A stretch of DNA of 64,000 bases. Origin: Gammaproteobacteria bacterium. GTDB lineage: Bacteria; Pseudomonadota; Gammaproteobacteria; UBA6186; Azoamicaceae. A program made the translations under genes and the position numbers. Below the pieces are notes generated by a model. The model did not search any database and had not been told where the DNA came from. It worked only from the letters and a program-made list of their open reading frames with translations. The DNA lies in NCBI GenBank assembly GCA_013286785.1, contig JABDFC010000001.1, positions 60,740 through 124,739 of the forward strand, read 5' to 3'. Positions 31,953 through 41,293 of the stretch are shown piece after piece. Every line of letters starts with the position of its first letter. Position 1 is the first letter of the stretch.

Positions 31953-33526
31953 AAATTCTTCGTCGTTCTTTCAGATTGATCTACCTCAGTTATATCCTCT
32001 TAAAACACGGCTTGGATAAAGTCGTTTTAGAAACTCACCTGTTTCGCCCCTTACGATTTTTATTTTGGCTTTCGCCTGCACATTGGCAGATCCAAAAGCA
32101 GCATCCACCCGGGGAAAGGATCCGACAAACTTTAGAAGAACTGGGTCCTATTTTTATTAAATTCGGCCAACAACTCTCTTTGCGTTCAGATATTTTTCCT
32201 GAAGACATCATCAAAGAGCTGGCTAAGCTGCAAGATCAGGTCCCGCCTTTTCCAGGCAACATCGCCAAAAAAATCATCGAAGACTCTTTGAATGCTTCGA
32301 TTGAAAGCCATTTTCAAAGTTTTGATCTCACTCCATTAGCCTCTGCCTCGGTTGCTCAAGTGCACTCAGCAACCTTATTAACTGGAGAAACGGTGGTCAT
32401 CAAGGTATTAAGGCCTCACATTCATGCTCTGATGAAGCGTGATATTAAACTGCTCAAAACGGTAGCTTCTCTGGCACAAAACTATTCGAAAATAGCTCGA
32501 AAGTTTAAGCCCTTGGAGATCGTGGCCGAATTCGAAAAAACACTCACCGACGAACTTGATCTGGTTCGAGAAGCGGCAAATGCCTCTCAACTCAGGCGAA
32601 ACTTTGCTCGCTCTCCTCTTCTGTATATTCCTAAAATCTATTGGCCATTGACCAGACACTCTGTTCTGGTTATGGAAAAAATACAAGGGATCCCCATCGC
32701 CCATATGGAACAACTGAAACAGCAAGGTTTCGATTTAAAACAATTATCGGAGTTGCTGATAGAAATATTTTTCACCCAAGTCTTTCGCGATTGTTTTTTT
32801 CATGCCGATATGCACCCCGGAAACATTTTAGTTGCACCACAAAGCCAAGCGCGCCCGCAATATATCATGGTGGACTTTGGGATTATTGGCATTCTCAGTG
32901 CAAGTGATCAGCATTATCTGGCCGAAAACATTCTGGCATTCTTAAATCGCGATTACCGCCGCGTGGCTGAATTACATGCGGAATCTGGTTGGATCCCAAA
33001 GTCAACGCGCATGGATGATTTTGAAGCCGCCATTCGAACGGTCAGCGAACCTATCTTGGAACAATCCTTAACTGAAATTTCTTTTGGCCAATTACTGGCA
33101 AAGCTGTTTCAAACCGCGCTCCGATATCACATTAATATTCAACCCCAATTAATTTTGTTGCAAAAAACGCTGCTGAATATCGAAGGACTCAGCCGACAGC
33201 TTTATCCCAACATTGATCTCTTAAAAACAGCCAAACCCATTTTGGAAAAATGGGTCAAGAGTCAGACCGGTTTGCCTTTGCTCCTGCGCAAATTAAAGCT
33301 GGCCGGACCTATTTGGTTAGAAAAGTTACCTGAAATACCTAATCTGATCTCTAGGGTTTTAACTGAATTGGCAAAAAATGCCGGCACTGAAGCACCCGTT
33401 GACGAAAAAAAATGGGCAACCCAACAAAAGTATGCAGCACTGTCGCTGAAAGATGTTAGCATTGGTGTGCTGTTGGGCTTTTCCTTCAGTATTCTGTGGA
33501 TAATCTATAGGAGGTACCTGGAATGA
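31949..33526 (+). CDS. ubiB: ubiquinone biosynthesis protein kinase-like UbiB
   Basis: GPIFIKFGQQLSLRSDI, ASASVAQVHSA, HADMHPGNIL. Confidence 0.96.
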   Translation: MKILRRSFRLIYLSYILLKHGLDKVVLETHLFRPLRFLFWLSPAHWQIQKQHPPGERIRQTLEELGPIFIKFGQQLSLRSDIFPEDIIKELAKLQDQVPPFPGNIAKKIIEDSLNASIESHFQSFDLTPLASASVAQVHSATLLTGETVVIKVLRPHIHALMKRDIKLLKTVASLAQNYSKIARKFKPLEIVAEFEKTLTDELDLVREAANASQLRRNFARSPLLYIPKIYWPLTRHSVLVMEKIQGIPIAHMEQLKQQGFDLKQLSELLIEIFFTQVFRDCFFHADMHPGNILVAPQSQARPQYIMVDFGIIGILSASDQHYLAENILAFLNRDYRRVAELHAESGWIPKSTRMDDFEAAIRTVSEPILEQSLTEISFGQLLAKLFQTALRYHINIQPQLILLQKTLLNIEGLSRQLYPNIDLLKTAKPILEKWVKSQTGLPLLLRKLKLAGPIWLEKLPEIPNLISRVLTELAKNAGTEAPVDEKKWATQQKYAALSLKDVSIGVLLGFSFSILWIIYRRYLE

Positions 33527-33858
33527 AAAACTGCATCTTTTGTCAGATTGTTGCAAAAGAAGTTCCAACAGACTTAATCTATGAGGATGATCAAATTGTT
33601 GTTTTTAAAGATATTTTCCCGAAGGCACGCATCCATCTCTTAGTCGTCTCCAAAGAACATGTGCAAAGCTTGGCACATCTTTCTCCAGAACACACTTCAT
33701 TAGCAACTCGAATGCTAACACTTTTACCTAAATTGGCCAAAGAGCAGGGACTAGAAGGCGGCTTTCGCACCGTCATTAACACCGGGACTGACGGCGGCCA
33801 AGAAATTGATCATATCCATTTCCACTTACTCGGGGGTGGACCATTACCCAGAATGTAA
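33523..33858 (+). CDS. HIT family hydrolase
   Basis: IFCQIVAKEVPTD, HIHFHLLGG. Confidence 0.95.
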   Translation: MKNCIFCQIVAKEVPTDLIYEDDQIVVFKDIFPKARIHLLVVSKEHVQSLAHLSPEHTSLATRMLTLLPKLAKEQGLEGGFRTVINTGTDGGQEIDHIHFHLLGGGPLPRM

Positions 33859-33876
33859 ACAATGAGGAGATATCGT

Positions 33877-34047
33877 ATGGGATTAGGCGGAACCAGTATC
33901 GGATCGTTGATATTAATTTTCTTAATTATTGTGCTATTATTTGGCACAAAAAAAATTAGGGACATCGGCGAAGATTTAGGTCATGCAGTCAGGAACTTTC
34001 GTAAGGGACTGCAAGGAACAGACGATAAAGACAAACAAGACTCATGA
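33877..34047 (+). CDS. tatA: Sec-independent translocase TatA
   Basis: MGLGGTSIGSLILIFLIIVLLFGTKKIRDIGEDLGHAVRNFRKG. Confidence 0.9.
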   Translation: MGLGGTSIGSLILIFLIIVLLFGTKKIRDIGEDLGHAVRNFRKGLQGTDDKDKQDS

Positions 34048-34199
34048 GTATTGCAGAGCTTTTTGTCATTCTGATTGTCGCTCTGGTGGTGATTAATCCG
34101 GAGCGTCTGCCAGAAGTGACGTATAACCTAGGCCGATTCATCGGCCGTTGTAAACGTTGGTACCAACACCTTGTGGAAAAATACAATCAATTGCTGTGA
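34044..34199 (+). CDS. tatB: TatB-like protein, very short (51 aa)
   Basis: Not in ORF track. MSIAELFVILIVALVVINPERLPEVTYNLGRFIGRCKRWYQHLVEKYNQLL; ATGA overlap with tatA and overlap with tatC GTG start. Confidence 0.75.
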   Translation: MSIAELFVILIVALVVINPERLPEVTYNLGRFIGRCKRWYQHLVEKYNQLL

Positions 34200-34921
34200 A
34201 TAACCTTATTCCTCATTTAATTGAATTTAGAAGACGTGTTATTTTCTGCACTTTTTTCGTGTTTACGCTTTTCATCGGGCTATTTGCAATCGATGAGCAT
34301 CTTTATACGATGATTGCAAGACCCTTATTAGCCGAGCTCCCCGCCGGGAATACCATGATCGCGACAGAAGTAATGACGCCGTTTATGGTGCCCATGAAAC
34401 TTGCTTGGATTACCGCGATTTTTTGTGCGGTTCCTGTTCTGTCCTATCAACTTTGGGCATTTATTGCCCCCGGTTTATATCCAAATGAAAAACAAACCGT
34501 TCTCCCTTTTCTCATTGGAAGCTTGGTCTTATTTTACGGGGGTGTTTTCTTTTCTTACACCGTTATTTGTCCCATGGCTTTAGGGTTCTTTGCCAAAAGT
34601 GCTCCTGCGAATGTCATGGTCATGACCGACATCAAAGCTTACTTAGACTTTGTTTTAACAGTCCTCTTGGCTGGTGGACTTGCTTTTCAAGTTCCCATTG
34701 TGACTCTCACAGTCGTAAAAGCAAACTTGGTTTCGATTGAACAATTAGAATATTTAAGGCCTTACATCATTGTTGCGGCCTTTGTCTTGGGTATGCTATT
34801 AACCCCACCCGATGTCGTCTCCCAAATTTTATTGGCATTGCCGATGTGGGGACTGTTTGAAGCGGGACTCTTAACTGCGAAGTATTTAAAGAAAAAACCC
34901 TCTACAAACAATGCGTTATAA
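34196..34921 (+). CDS. tatC: Sec-independent translocase TatC
   Basis: VNNLIPHLIEFRRRVI, multi-TM TatC signature; GTG start chosen over the tracked upstream start. Confidence 0.93.
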   Translation: MNNLIPHLIEFRRRVIFCTFFVFTLFIGLFAIDEHLYTMIARPLLAELPAGNTMIATEVMTPFMVPMKLAWITAIFCAVPVLSYQLWAFIAPGLYPNEKQTVLPFLIGSLVLFYGGVFFSYTVICPMALGFFAKSAPANVMVMTDIKAYLDFVLTVLLAGGLAFQVPIVTLTVVKANLVSIEQLEYLRPYIIVAAFVLGMLLTPPDVVSQILLALPMWGLFEAGLLTAKYLKKKPSTNNAL

Positions 34922-35158
34922 ATGTCGGGCAAAAATTTCCTGAAGCGCCACAGAACCAATCCGCACTAACCTAAACAAAATTGACAACGAATATATTTAA
35001 TGATACTCTTCCGCCGTACTTATCTTACGTATCTCGATAATATTATCTGTTCTTTGACATACCTCAGTTTTACACAAAACATGGGCCTAAAGAAAAGAGG
35101 GACAATGAGAAAAAAACTGGGCTACTAATCAACTGCCAGAGTTCTGAAGGAGCTCACT

Positions 35159-35893
35159 ATGAGTAATCAGGAAAGAATAGTTGATCCAACGTTAAGAAAT
35201 TTATTTGACCTAATGCCAGGAGCATGGGGATGTAAAGACGAGAATTCCGTCTTTATGTATGGTAACGCTGAATATGGCAGGATAATTGGGCTTCAACATC
35301 ATGAGGATGTTATTGGAAGAACTGATTTTGATATGCCTTGTGATACCGTAAATTGTGCACACTTATTTCGTGCGCAAGATCAAAAAGTTATGCAATCGCT
35401 CGAAAAAATGAGAATATTAGACATTCATCCCTTTGCGGGAGGCCAATGGAAAGCCTATATCTTTACAAAAGCCCCCATGTTTGATGAGGCAAAAAATATC
35501 ATTGGAACCATCTATCACGGAGTAGATATTACCAATACAACCAGCATAGAAATAGGGACCCTGCTCTCACAATTTTCTGCTCAAGGGTTACGCAATGATC
35601 TGCTTGGACAGAATAGTTATATGCTCAATACAAATTTTACCAACCTGAAATTAACAGATAGGCAATCTGAAGTTCTGTTCTATTTATTGCGCGGGAAACC
35701 TGTTAAAAAAATTGCCATCTTGTTGGGATTATCTCATAGAACCGTTGAAGAACATTTGGAACAATTGAGATATAAATTCAATGCAACAAACAAAAATGAA
35801 CTGATAGACAAAGCAATTGCCTCTGGGTTCCTGAATACGATCCCCGAGAGATTATTCCGCACACAACTGTCGATTGAGTTGCGGAATTGGTGA
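35159..35893 (+). CDS. PAS-domain LuxR-family transcriptional regulator
   Basis: C-terminal LTDRQSEVLFYLLRGKPVKKIAILLGLSHRTVEEHLEQLRYKF HTH. Confidence 0.88.
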   Translation: MSNQERIVDPTLRNLFDLMPGAWGCKDENSVFMYGNAEYGRIIGLQHHEDVIGRTDFDMPCDTVNCAHLFRAQDQKVMQSLEKMRILDIHPFAGGQWKAYIFTKAPMFDEAKNIIGTIYHGVDITNTTSIEIGTLLSQFSAQGLRNDLLGQNSYMLNTNFTNLKLTDRQSEVLFYLLRGKPVKKIAILLGLSHRTVEEHLEQLRYKFNATNKNELIDKAIASGFLNTIPERLFRTQLSIELRNW

Positions 35894-35937
35894 CAATCCT
35901 AAATAAGGGCACACAGCCCCTAACACCCTACCATCAC

Positions 35938-36077
35938 TAGGTGTATATACTCAAAACAAGCGCTTTTTGGGGCTGATAACACTTGAGATCCGCAATCTTT
36001 GCTGACTGTCTGTGGACTCCGGTTGTTCACGATTTGACGTCTCGCCTAATAATCAATCGATTTGAGTATATACATCT
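35938..36077. repeat. inverted repeat flanking intergenic region (TGTATATACTCAAA ... TTTGAGTATATACA)
   Basis: Arms 35942-35955 and 36061-36074 are exact reverse complements; near match extends further. Confidence 0.8.
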
Positions 36078-36128
36078 CTTGGGTTCTCCTCGATTGGTCT
36101 ATATTTAAGATAATAACCTTGATTTACC

Positions 36129-37598
36129 GTGGTGAGTATGGATCTCAGATCAAATGCAATCATCGAAAATGAACTGGCCACCCGATGCCGGAGGCTGTCG
36201 CAAGCCGCAGCCCTTTTTACTGTGCTTATGGGGATTACTGTTATTTTCAGCTGGATTTTTGACATCGAATTCTTGAATAAAACTCACACTTCTGCCAATA
36301 TAAAATTAAATGCTGCGATTTGTTTTACTTTAGTAGGAATTTCACTCTTATTATTTTTAAAGAATAACGGGAAACATTCTAATTTACTTACCGATACTCT
36401 ATTGCCACTCACCGTTATCTTAATTTCTGGGACAACATTAGCCGAGTATGCACTGAACATCAACATAGGAATTGATGAGTGTTTACTCAAAGATCATTGG
36501 GCTGAATCAAATGATTTTCCCGGACGTATGCCTGCCATCGTTTCTATTAATTTTTTACTCTGTGGCTGTGCTCTATTGGAGAGAAACTATATTTGGTTAA
36601 AGCATACGCTGTGTCTCATCATTTTTATCACAACTTTCGATGCCTTATTCGGATATGCCTATGGGAACCATTTATTACAACACATCTCGCATTATAGTAA
36701 GTCTTCTTTAAATTCTAATATTACTTTTTTAGTTGTTGTCTTAGGGGTGATATTCTCCAATCCTGAGGCCGGGTTTACGAGAATTTTTGTGTTGAACAGC
36801 TTAGGTGGGACATTGGCACGCTGGTTATTGCCCATCGTTATTTTCATTCCACCTATTTTAGGGCTAATAGCTTTCAAAGGACAACAACTGGGTTTTTATA
36901 ATGATGATTTCCTGGTTATTATTATTGTTTCACTGGTTATTTTAACGTTTAGCACTTTAGTTTGGGTAACTGCTTATTCCTTACATATTGCGGAAAAACG
37001 TTACCAAAAAGCGGCTAACAAACTGAAAAGTGTTCACTTAAGAAATAAAAAACTACGCGATACCAAGCAACATCTGGAAATAATATCCAGCCAAGATGCA
37101 TTAACCGGTTTAGCAAACCGAACCTGTTTTAATAATCTATTGGAACACGCACTCGCCAGAGCAAGTCGCTATAATACATTGGTTGCCGTTTTCTTTATGG
37201 ATCTTGACAATTTTAAATTAATTAATGATCAATTTGGTCATGCAGTGGGCGATAAACTGTTAATAGAAACTGCAAAAAGATTAAAAGAAACTTTACGGGG
37301 ATCCGATACCATTTCGCGATTAGGCGGCGATGAATTCACGGTGATATTAGAAGATCCCTTGGATATCACTGGCATTGAAGAAGTCGCAAAAAAAATTGTT
37401 GATGCGTTAAATCTTCCGATGACGATTAATGGTGTTGAGATCTTTATTTCAGCCAGTATTGGGATCAGTTATTGCCCCAAGGACAGCTTTCAGCCAGAAA
37501 TCTTGATTCAAAAGGCCGATACCGCTATGTATCAAGCCAAAAAACTTGGGAAAAAACAATATCAATTTTACACTTCCTCCTTAGAGCCCAAGACCTAA
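36129..37598 (+). CDS. membrane diguanylate cyclase (GGDEF)
   Basis: N-terminal multi-TM; RLGGDEFTVILEDP. Confidence 0.92.
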   Translation: MVSMDLRSNAIIENELATRCRRLSQAAALFTVLMGITVIFSWIFDIEFLNKTHTSANIKLNAAICFTLVGISLLLFLKNNGKHSNLLTDTLLPLTVILISGTTLAEYALNINIGIDECLLKDHWAESNDFPGRMPAIVSINFLLCGCALLERNYIWLKHTLCLIIFITTFDALFGYAYGNHLLQHISHYSKSSLNSNITFLVVVLGVIFSNPEAGFTRIFVLNSLGGTLARWLLPIVIFIPPILGLIAFKGQQLGFYNDDFLVIIIVSLVILTFSTLVWVTAYSLHIAEKRYQKAANKLKSVHLRNKKLRDTKQHLEIISSQDALTGLANRTCFNNLLEHALARASRYNTLVAVFFMDLDNFKLINDQFGHAVGDKLLIETAKRLKETLRGSDTISRLGGDEFTVILEDPLDITGIEEVAKKIVDALNLPMTINGVEIFISASIGISYCPKDSFQPEILIQKADTAMYQAKKLGKKQYQFYTSSLEPKT

Positions 37599-37696
37599 CC
37601 CTCTATATTTTAGCGCTTGCCATTTTCTAATATTCTTGCCAAACTATTATTAACACCGAACCTAATAACACCCTATTCTAATAAACGAGCATTACC

Positions 37697-38977
37697 ATGA
37701 CAAAAACCAATGGGCCTGTTTTTGGGCTTATCGACTGCAATAATTTTTTCGTTTCCTGTGAAAGGCTGTTTCAACCCAGATTCCAGAGGACTCCGGTCGT
37801 GGTACTTTCGAATAATGACGGTTGTGTCGTCAGCCGATCAAATGAAGCCAAGGCCTTGAATATTAAAATGGGAATGCCTTTTTTTAAGATAAAAGATCTG
37901 ATTAAAAAACACAATGTACAAGTGTTCTCTTCAAATTTCGCACTTTATCATTCTATGTCAGATAAGATCATGAAATATCTTACAGAGCTTGTTCCAGCAC
38001 TGGAAATTTATTCTGTGGATGAAGCCTTTCTAGATTTGTCCGGATTCGAGAACGGTGAACGAGACATTCTAGGGAGAACGGTAGTCAAAAGAATCAGTCA
38101 AGGAACCGGGATCCCAGTTTCTTTGGGGATTGGTCCCACTAAGACGCTGGCAAAGATTGCCAATCACATTGCCAAAAAAGAAAAAAATCATCACGGAACT
38201 TTTAATATCTTGCATGCTGAAAAAAAGGTAATATTATCTGCTATCTCCATTGAAGAAATCTGGGGGATTGGTTCCCGTTGGGCCGAACAGTTAAGAATTT
38301 TGAAGATTGAAAATGCCTATCAACTAAGTCAACAAGATCCCGATACATTTAAAAAAAGATTTAATAAAGTATTGGCATCTATTATTTTAGAATTAAATGG
38401 CATTGTAATGCATCCTCTGGAAACCGTTCGAAAACCTAAAAAACAAATTATGGTTTCGCGTTCCTTTGGGAAAACAGTCACCACAATGCCGGAATTAACT
38501 CAAGCAATCGCTGCTCACACCACTCAAGCGTTAGAAAAGTTAAGACGACAAAAATCGATGGCTAAAGTTATCACTGTGTTTTTACAAACAGACCGTTTTA
38601 CCGGACAAGATAGTTCTTACCACCACCCAGTGACATTAAAAATCCCAATGGCCGTTGATAATACAGAGCGGTTTTTAAAGGCCGCACTGCAAGGTATTCA
38701 ACATCTGTACCTTGCAGGTTTAAAATATAAAAAATCTGGAGTAATTATCAGTTACATATCTCAAAAGGAAAAAGAGCAAATGGATATTTTTCATCCTCGA
38801 GATTTAAAGGCTGAACGAAGAATGGTAGCTTTAGATAAAATAAATGAAAGAATAGGTCCTGGTTCATTAAGATATGCCATAGAAGGATTCGAAAAACCTT
38901 GGAGAATGCGCTCCCTTTACCGTTCACCGTGCTACACGACGTGCTGGTCCGAATTACCATGGGTGAAGGCTTACTAG
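37697..38977 (+). CDS. umuC: Y-family DNA polymerase UmuC-like
   Basis: LIDCNNFFVSCERLFQP, SVDEAFLDLSG; no adjacent umuD. Confidence 0.92.
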   Translation: MTKTNGPVFGLIDCNNFFVSCERLFQPRFQRTPVVVLSNNDGCVVSRSNEAKALNIKMGMPFFKIKDLIKKHNVQVFSSNFALYHSMSDKIMKYLTELVPALEIYSVDEAFLDLSGFENGERDILGRTVVKRISQGTGIPVSLGIGPTKTLAKIANHIAKKEKNHHGTFNILHAEKKVILSAISIEEIWGIGSRWAEQLRILKIENAYQLSQQDPDTFKKRFNKVLASIILELNGIVMHPLETVRKPKKQIMVSRSFGKTVTTMPELTQAIAAHTTQALEKLRRQKSMAKVITVFLQTDRFTGQDSSYHHPVTLKIPMAVDNTERFLKAALQGIQHLYLAGLKYKKSGVIISYISQKEKEQMDIFHPRDLKAERRMVALDKINERIGPGSLRYAIEGFEKPWRMRSLYRSPCYTTCWSELPWVKAY

Positions 38978-39068
38978 CAACCCAGAAGTACCCTTGAATG
39001 ACTCGCAAGAATATCCATACTGGCTATAATAATAGATAATGCTCTCTCCAAAATGGACCAGTGACGAC

Positions 39069-40256
39069 ATGGATCAAAGGTTTCAGGATTATCTAAATCA
39101 ATCGCTGATAACATTAAAAAACAGCGGCTTATATAAATCCGAAAGAGTGATCACCACACCACAACAGTCTCTCATTGAAACGGTTGAAGGATTCAAGGGG
39201 ATAAATTTCTGCTCCAACAATTATTTGGGTCTTGCCAATCATCCAGAAATATTGGCCTCTGCCAAAAAATCCTTGGACGAGTTTGGCTTCGGAATGTCTT
39301 CTGTACGATTTATTTCAGGCACACACTCTGTGCATAAAGAGCTAGAACAAAGCATCAGTGCATTTCTAACAACAGAAGATACTCTGCTCTATTCTTCGTG
39401 TTTTGATGCGAACACAGGGTTATTCGAAGCACTACTGGGTGAAGAAGATGCAATTATCAGTGATGCTTTAAATCATGCAAGTATTATAGACGGAACCAGG
39501 CTCAGTAAAGCCACTCGTTATCGTTACAATAATAACGATATGAATGATCTAGAGCAGCAGCTTCAACAGTCACAAAAAAACCGTTTCCGCTTGATTGCCA
39601 CAGATGGCGTCTTTTCAATGGAAGGAACATATGCCAATCTTCCCAAGATTTGTGAGCTTGCCGAACGCTATTGTGCACTCGTTATGGTAGACGATTCTCA
39701 TGCCGTGGGACTGGTTGGTGCCACAGGGCAAGGCACTCCTGAATATTATGGGGTGATGGATAAGATTGATCTCATCACTGGAACTTTGGGAAAAGCACTC
39801 GGAGGGGCCCAAGGCGGCTATACCTCTGGGCGAAAAGAAATCATTGCCTGGTTAAGACAACGATCCCGACCTTATTTATTCTCGAATGCCTTGGCCCCGG
39901 TTATTGCTGCAGGTTCTCTTAAAGCATTAGAGATGGTGCAGAACCCAATTTTAAGAGAAACGCTGGCACGCAATACGACTTTATTCCGAGAGAAACTGGT
40001 TACATTAGGATTCTCGGTGATCTCTAGCGCTCATCCCATTATCCCCATCATGCTTGGTGACGAAATCCTTTCACAAAGGATGGCCGAAAAATTGTTGGAA
40101 GAAAACATTTATGTTACCAGTTTTTCTTACCCGGTTGTTCCTAAAAACAAAGCCCGGATCCGCATCCAACTTTCGGCAATACACACCGAAGCACAATTAG
40201 AACGCGCACTGTCGGCTTTTGAGAAAGTTGGGCGTGCACTGAAGGTGATCCCATGA
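39069..40256 (+). CDS. kbl: 2-amino-3-ketobutyrate CoA ligase
   Basis: VMVDDSHAVGLVGATGQGTPEYYGV, GTLGKALGGAQGGYTSG; start assigned to the ATG at 39069 (MDQRFQDYLNQ), tracked start is 39039. Confidence 0.95.
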   Translation: MDQRFQDYLNQSLITLKNSGLYKSERVITTPQQSLIETVEGFKGINFCSNNYLGLANHPEILASAKKSLDEFGFGMSSVRFISGTHSVHKELEQSISAFLTTEDTLLYSSCFDANTGLFEALLGEEDAIISDALNHASIIDGTRLSKATRYRYNNNDMNDLEQQLQQSQKNRFRLIATDGVFSMEGTYANLPKICELAERYCALVMVDDSHAVGLVGATGQGTPEYYGVMDKIDLITGTLGKALGGAQGGYTSGRKEIIAWLRQRSRPYLFSNALAPVIAAGSLKALEMVQNPILRETLARNTTLFREKLVTLGFSVISSAHPIIPIMLGDEILSQRMAEKLLEENIYVTSFSYPVVPKNKARIRIQLSAIHTEAQLERALSAFEKVGRALKVIP

Positions 40257-41275
40257 AAGCCATTGTCAAGTCAAAATCCGAACCCGGCCTTTGGCTGGTA
40301 GACCGAGAGATCCCCGTTCCACAGGATCACGAAGTGCTGGTCAAAATAAAATCGAATGCCATCTGCGGTACCGATCTTCACATCTACCATTGGGATCTGT
40401 GGGCACAAAAAACCGTGCCCATTTCCTTGACGGTCGGGCATGAATTTATGGGGGAAATTGCCGCTCTCGGTAAGAGTATTACCCATTTAACAGTGGGCGA
40501 ACGGGTTTCTGGCGAAGGGCATATTGCCTGCGGACATTGCCGAAATTGCCGTGAGGGGAAACAACACATTTGCCCAAATACTCAAGGGATCGGATTACAG
40601 CGTCCTGGTGCTTTCGCTGAATATTTAGCGCTTCCCGCCAGCAATATTATCCCGATTCCCAATGCTATCTCTGATGACATCGCAACCTTACTGGATCCGC
40701 TCGGCAACGCCGTTCATACCGCCCTATCTTTCGATTTAATTGGAGAGGATGTTCTAATCACAGGCGCAGGACCCATCGGCATGATGGCGTCTGCTGTTGC
40801 TAAACACATCGGTGCTAAAAATATCGTGATCACCGATAACAACGAATTTCGTTTAAAAATGGCAACTCAATTGGGCGCCACACAAGCAATACATCTTCAA
40901 AATAAAGCCTTCTCTGATGTTGTCAAAGAGGTCAAACAATCTGGTTCATTTACAGTGGGTCTTGAAATGTCTGGCCAACAAGGTGCCTTACATGTGTTGT
41001 TGGAAACGTTAGATTACGGCGGATCGCTCGCCTTACTCGGAATCCCCGAACATGAAATCGGCATTGACTGTCATAATATCATTTTTAAAGGTTTAACTTT
41101 AAAAGGGATCTATGGGCGCAAGATGTATGAAACCTGGGACAAAATGTTACATTTATTGGAGAGTGGTCTAGACATCTCTTCAGTGATTACGCATCATTTT
41201 AAAGCCACCGAGTTTCAAAAAGCTTTTGATTGCCTGCAATCAGGACAAGCCGGCAAAATTTTGTTGCATTGGTAG
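40253..41275 (+). CDS. tdh: L-threonine 3-dehydrogenase
   Basis: Zn-ADH family; GHEFMGEI; 4-bp overlap with kbl. Confidence 0.96.
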   Translation: MKAIVKSKSEPGLWLVDREIPVPQDHEVLVKIKSNAICGTDLHIYHWDLWAQKTVPISLTVGHEFMGEIAALGKSITHLTVGERVSGEGHIACGHCRNCREGKQHICPNTQGIGLQRPGAFAEYLALPASNIIPIPNAISDDIATLLDPLGNAVHTALSFDLIGEDVLITGAGPIGMMASAVAKHIGAKNIVITDNNEFRLKMATQLGATQAIHLQNKAFSDVVKEVKQSGSFTVGLEMSGQQGALHVLLETLDYGGSLALLGIPEHEIGIDCHNIIFKGLTLKGIYGRKMYETWDKMLHLLESGLDISSVITHHFKATEFQKAFDCLQSGQAGKILLHW

Positions 41276-41293
41276 TTGGTGGAGCCTAACACC

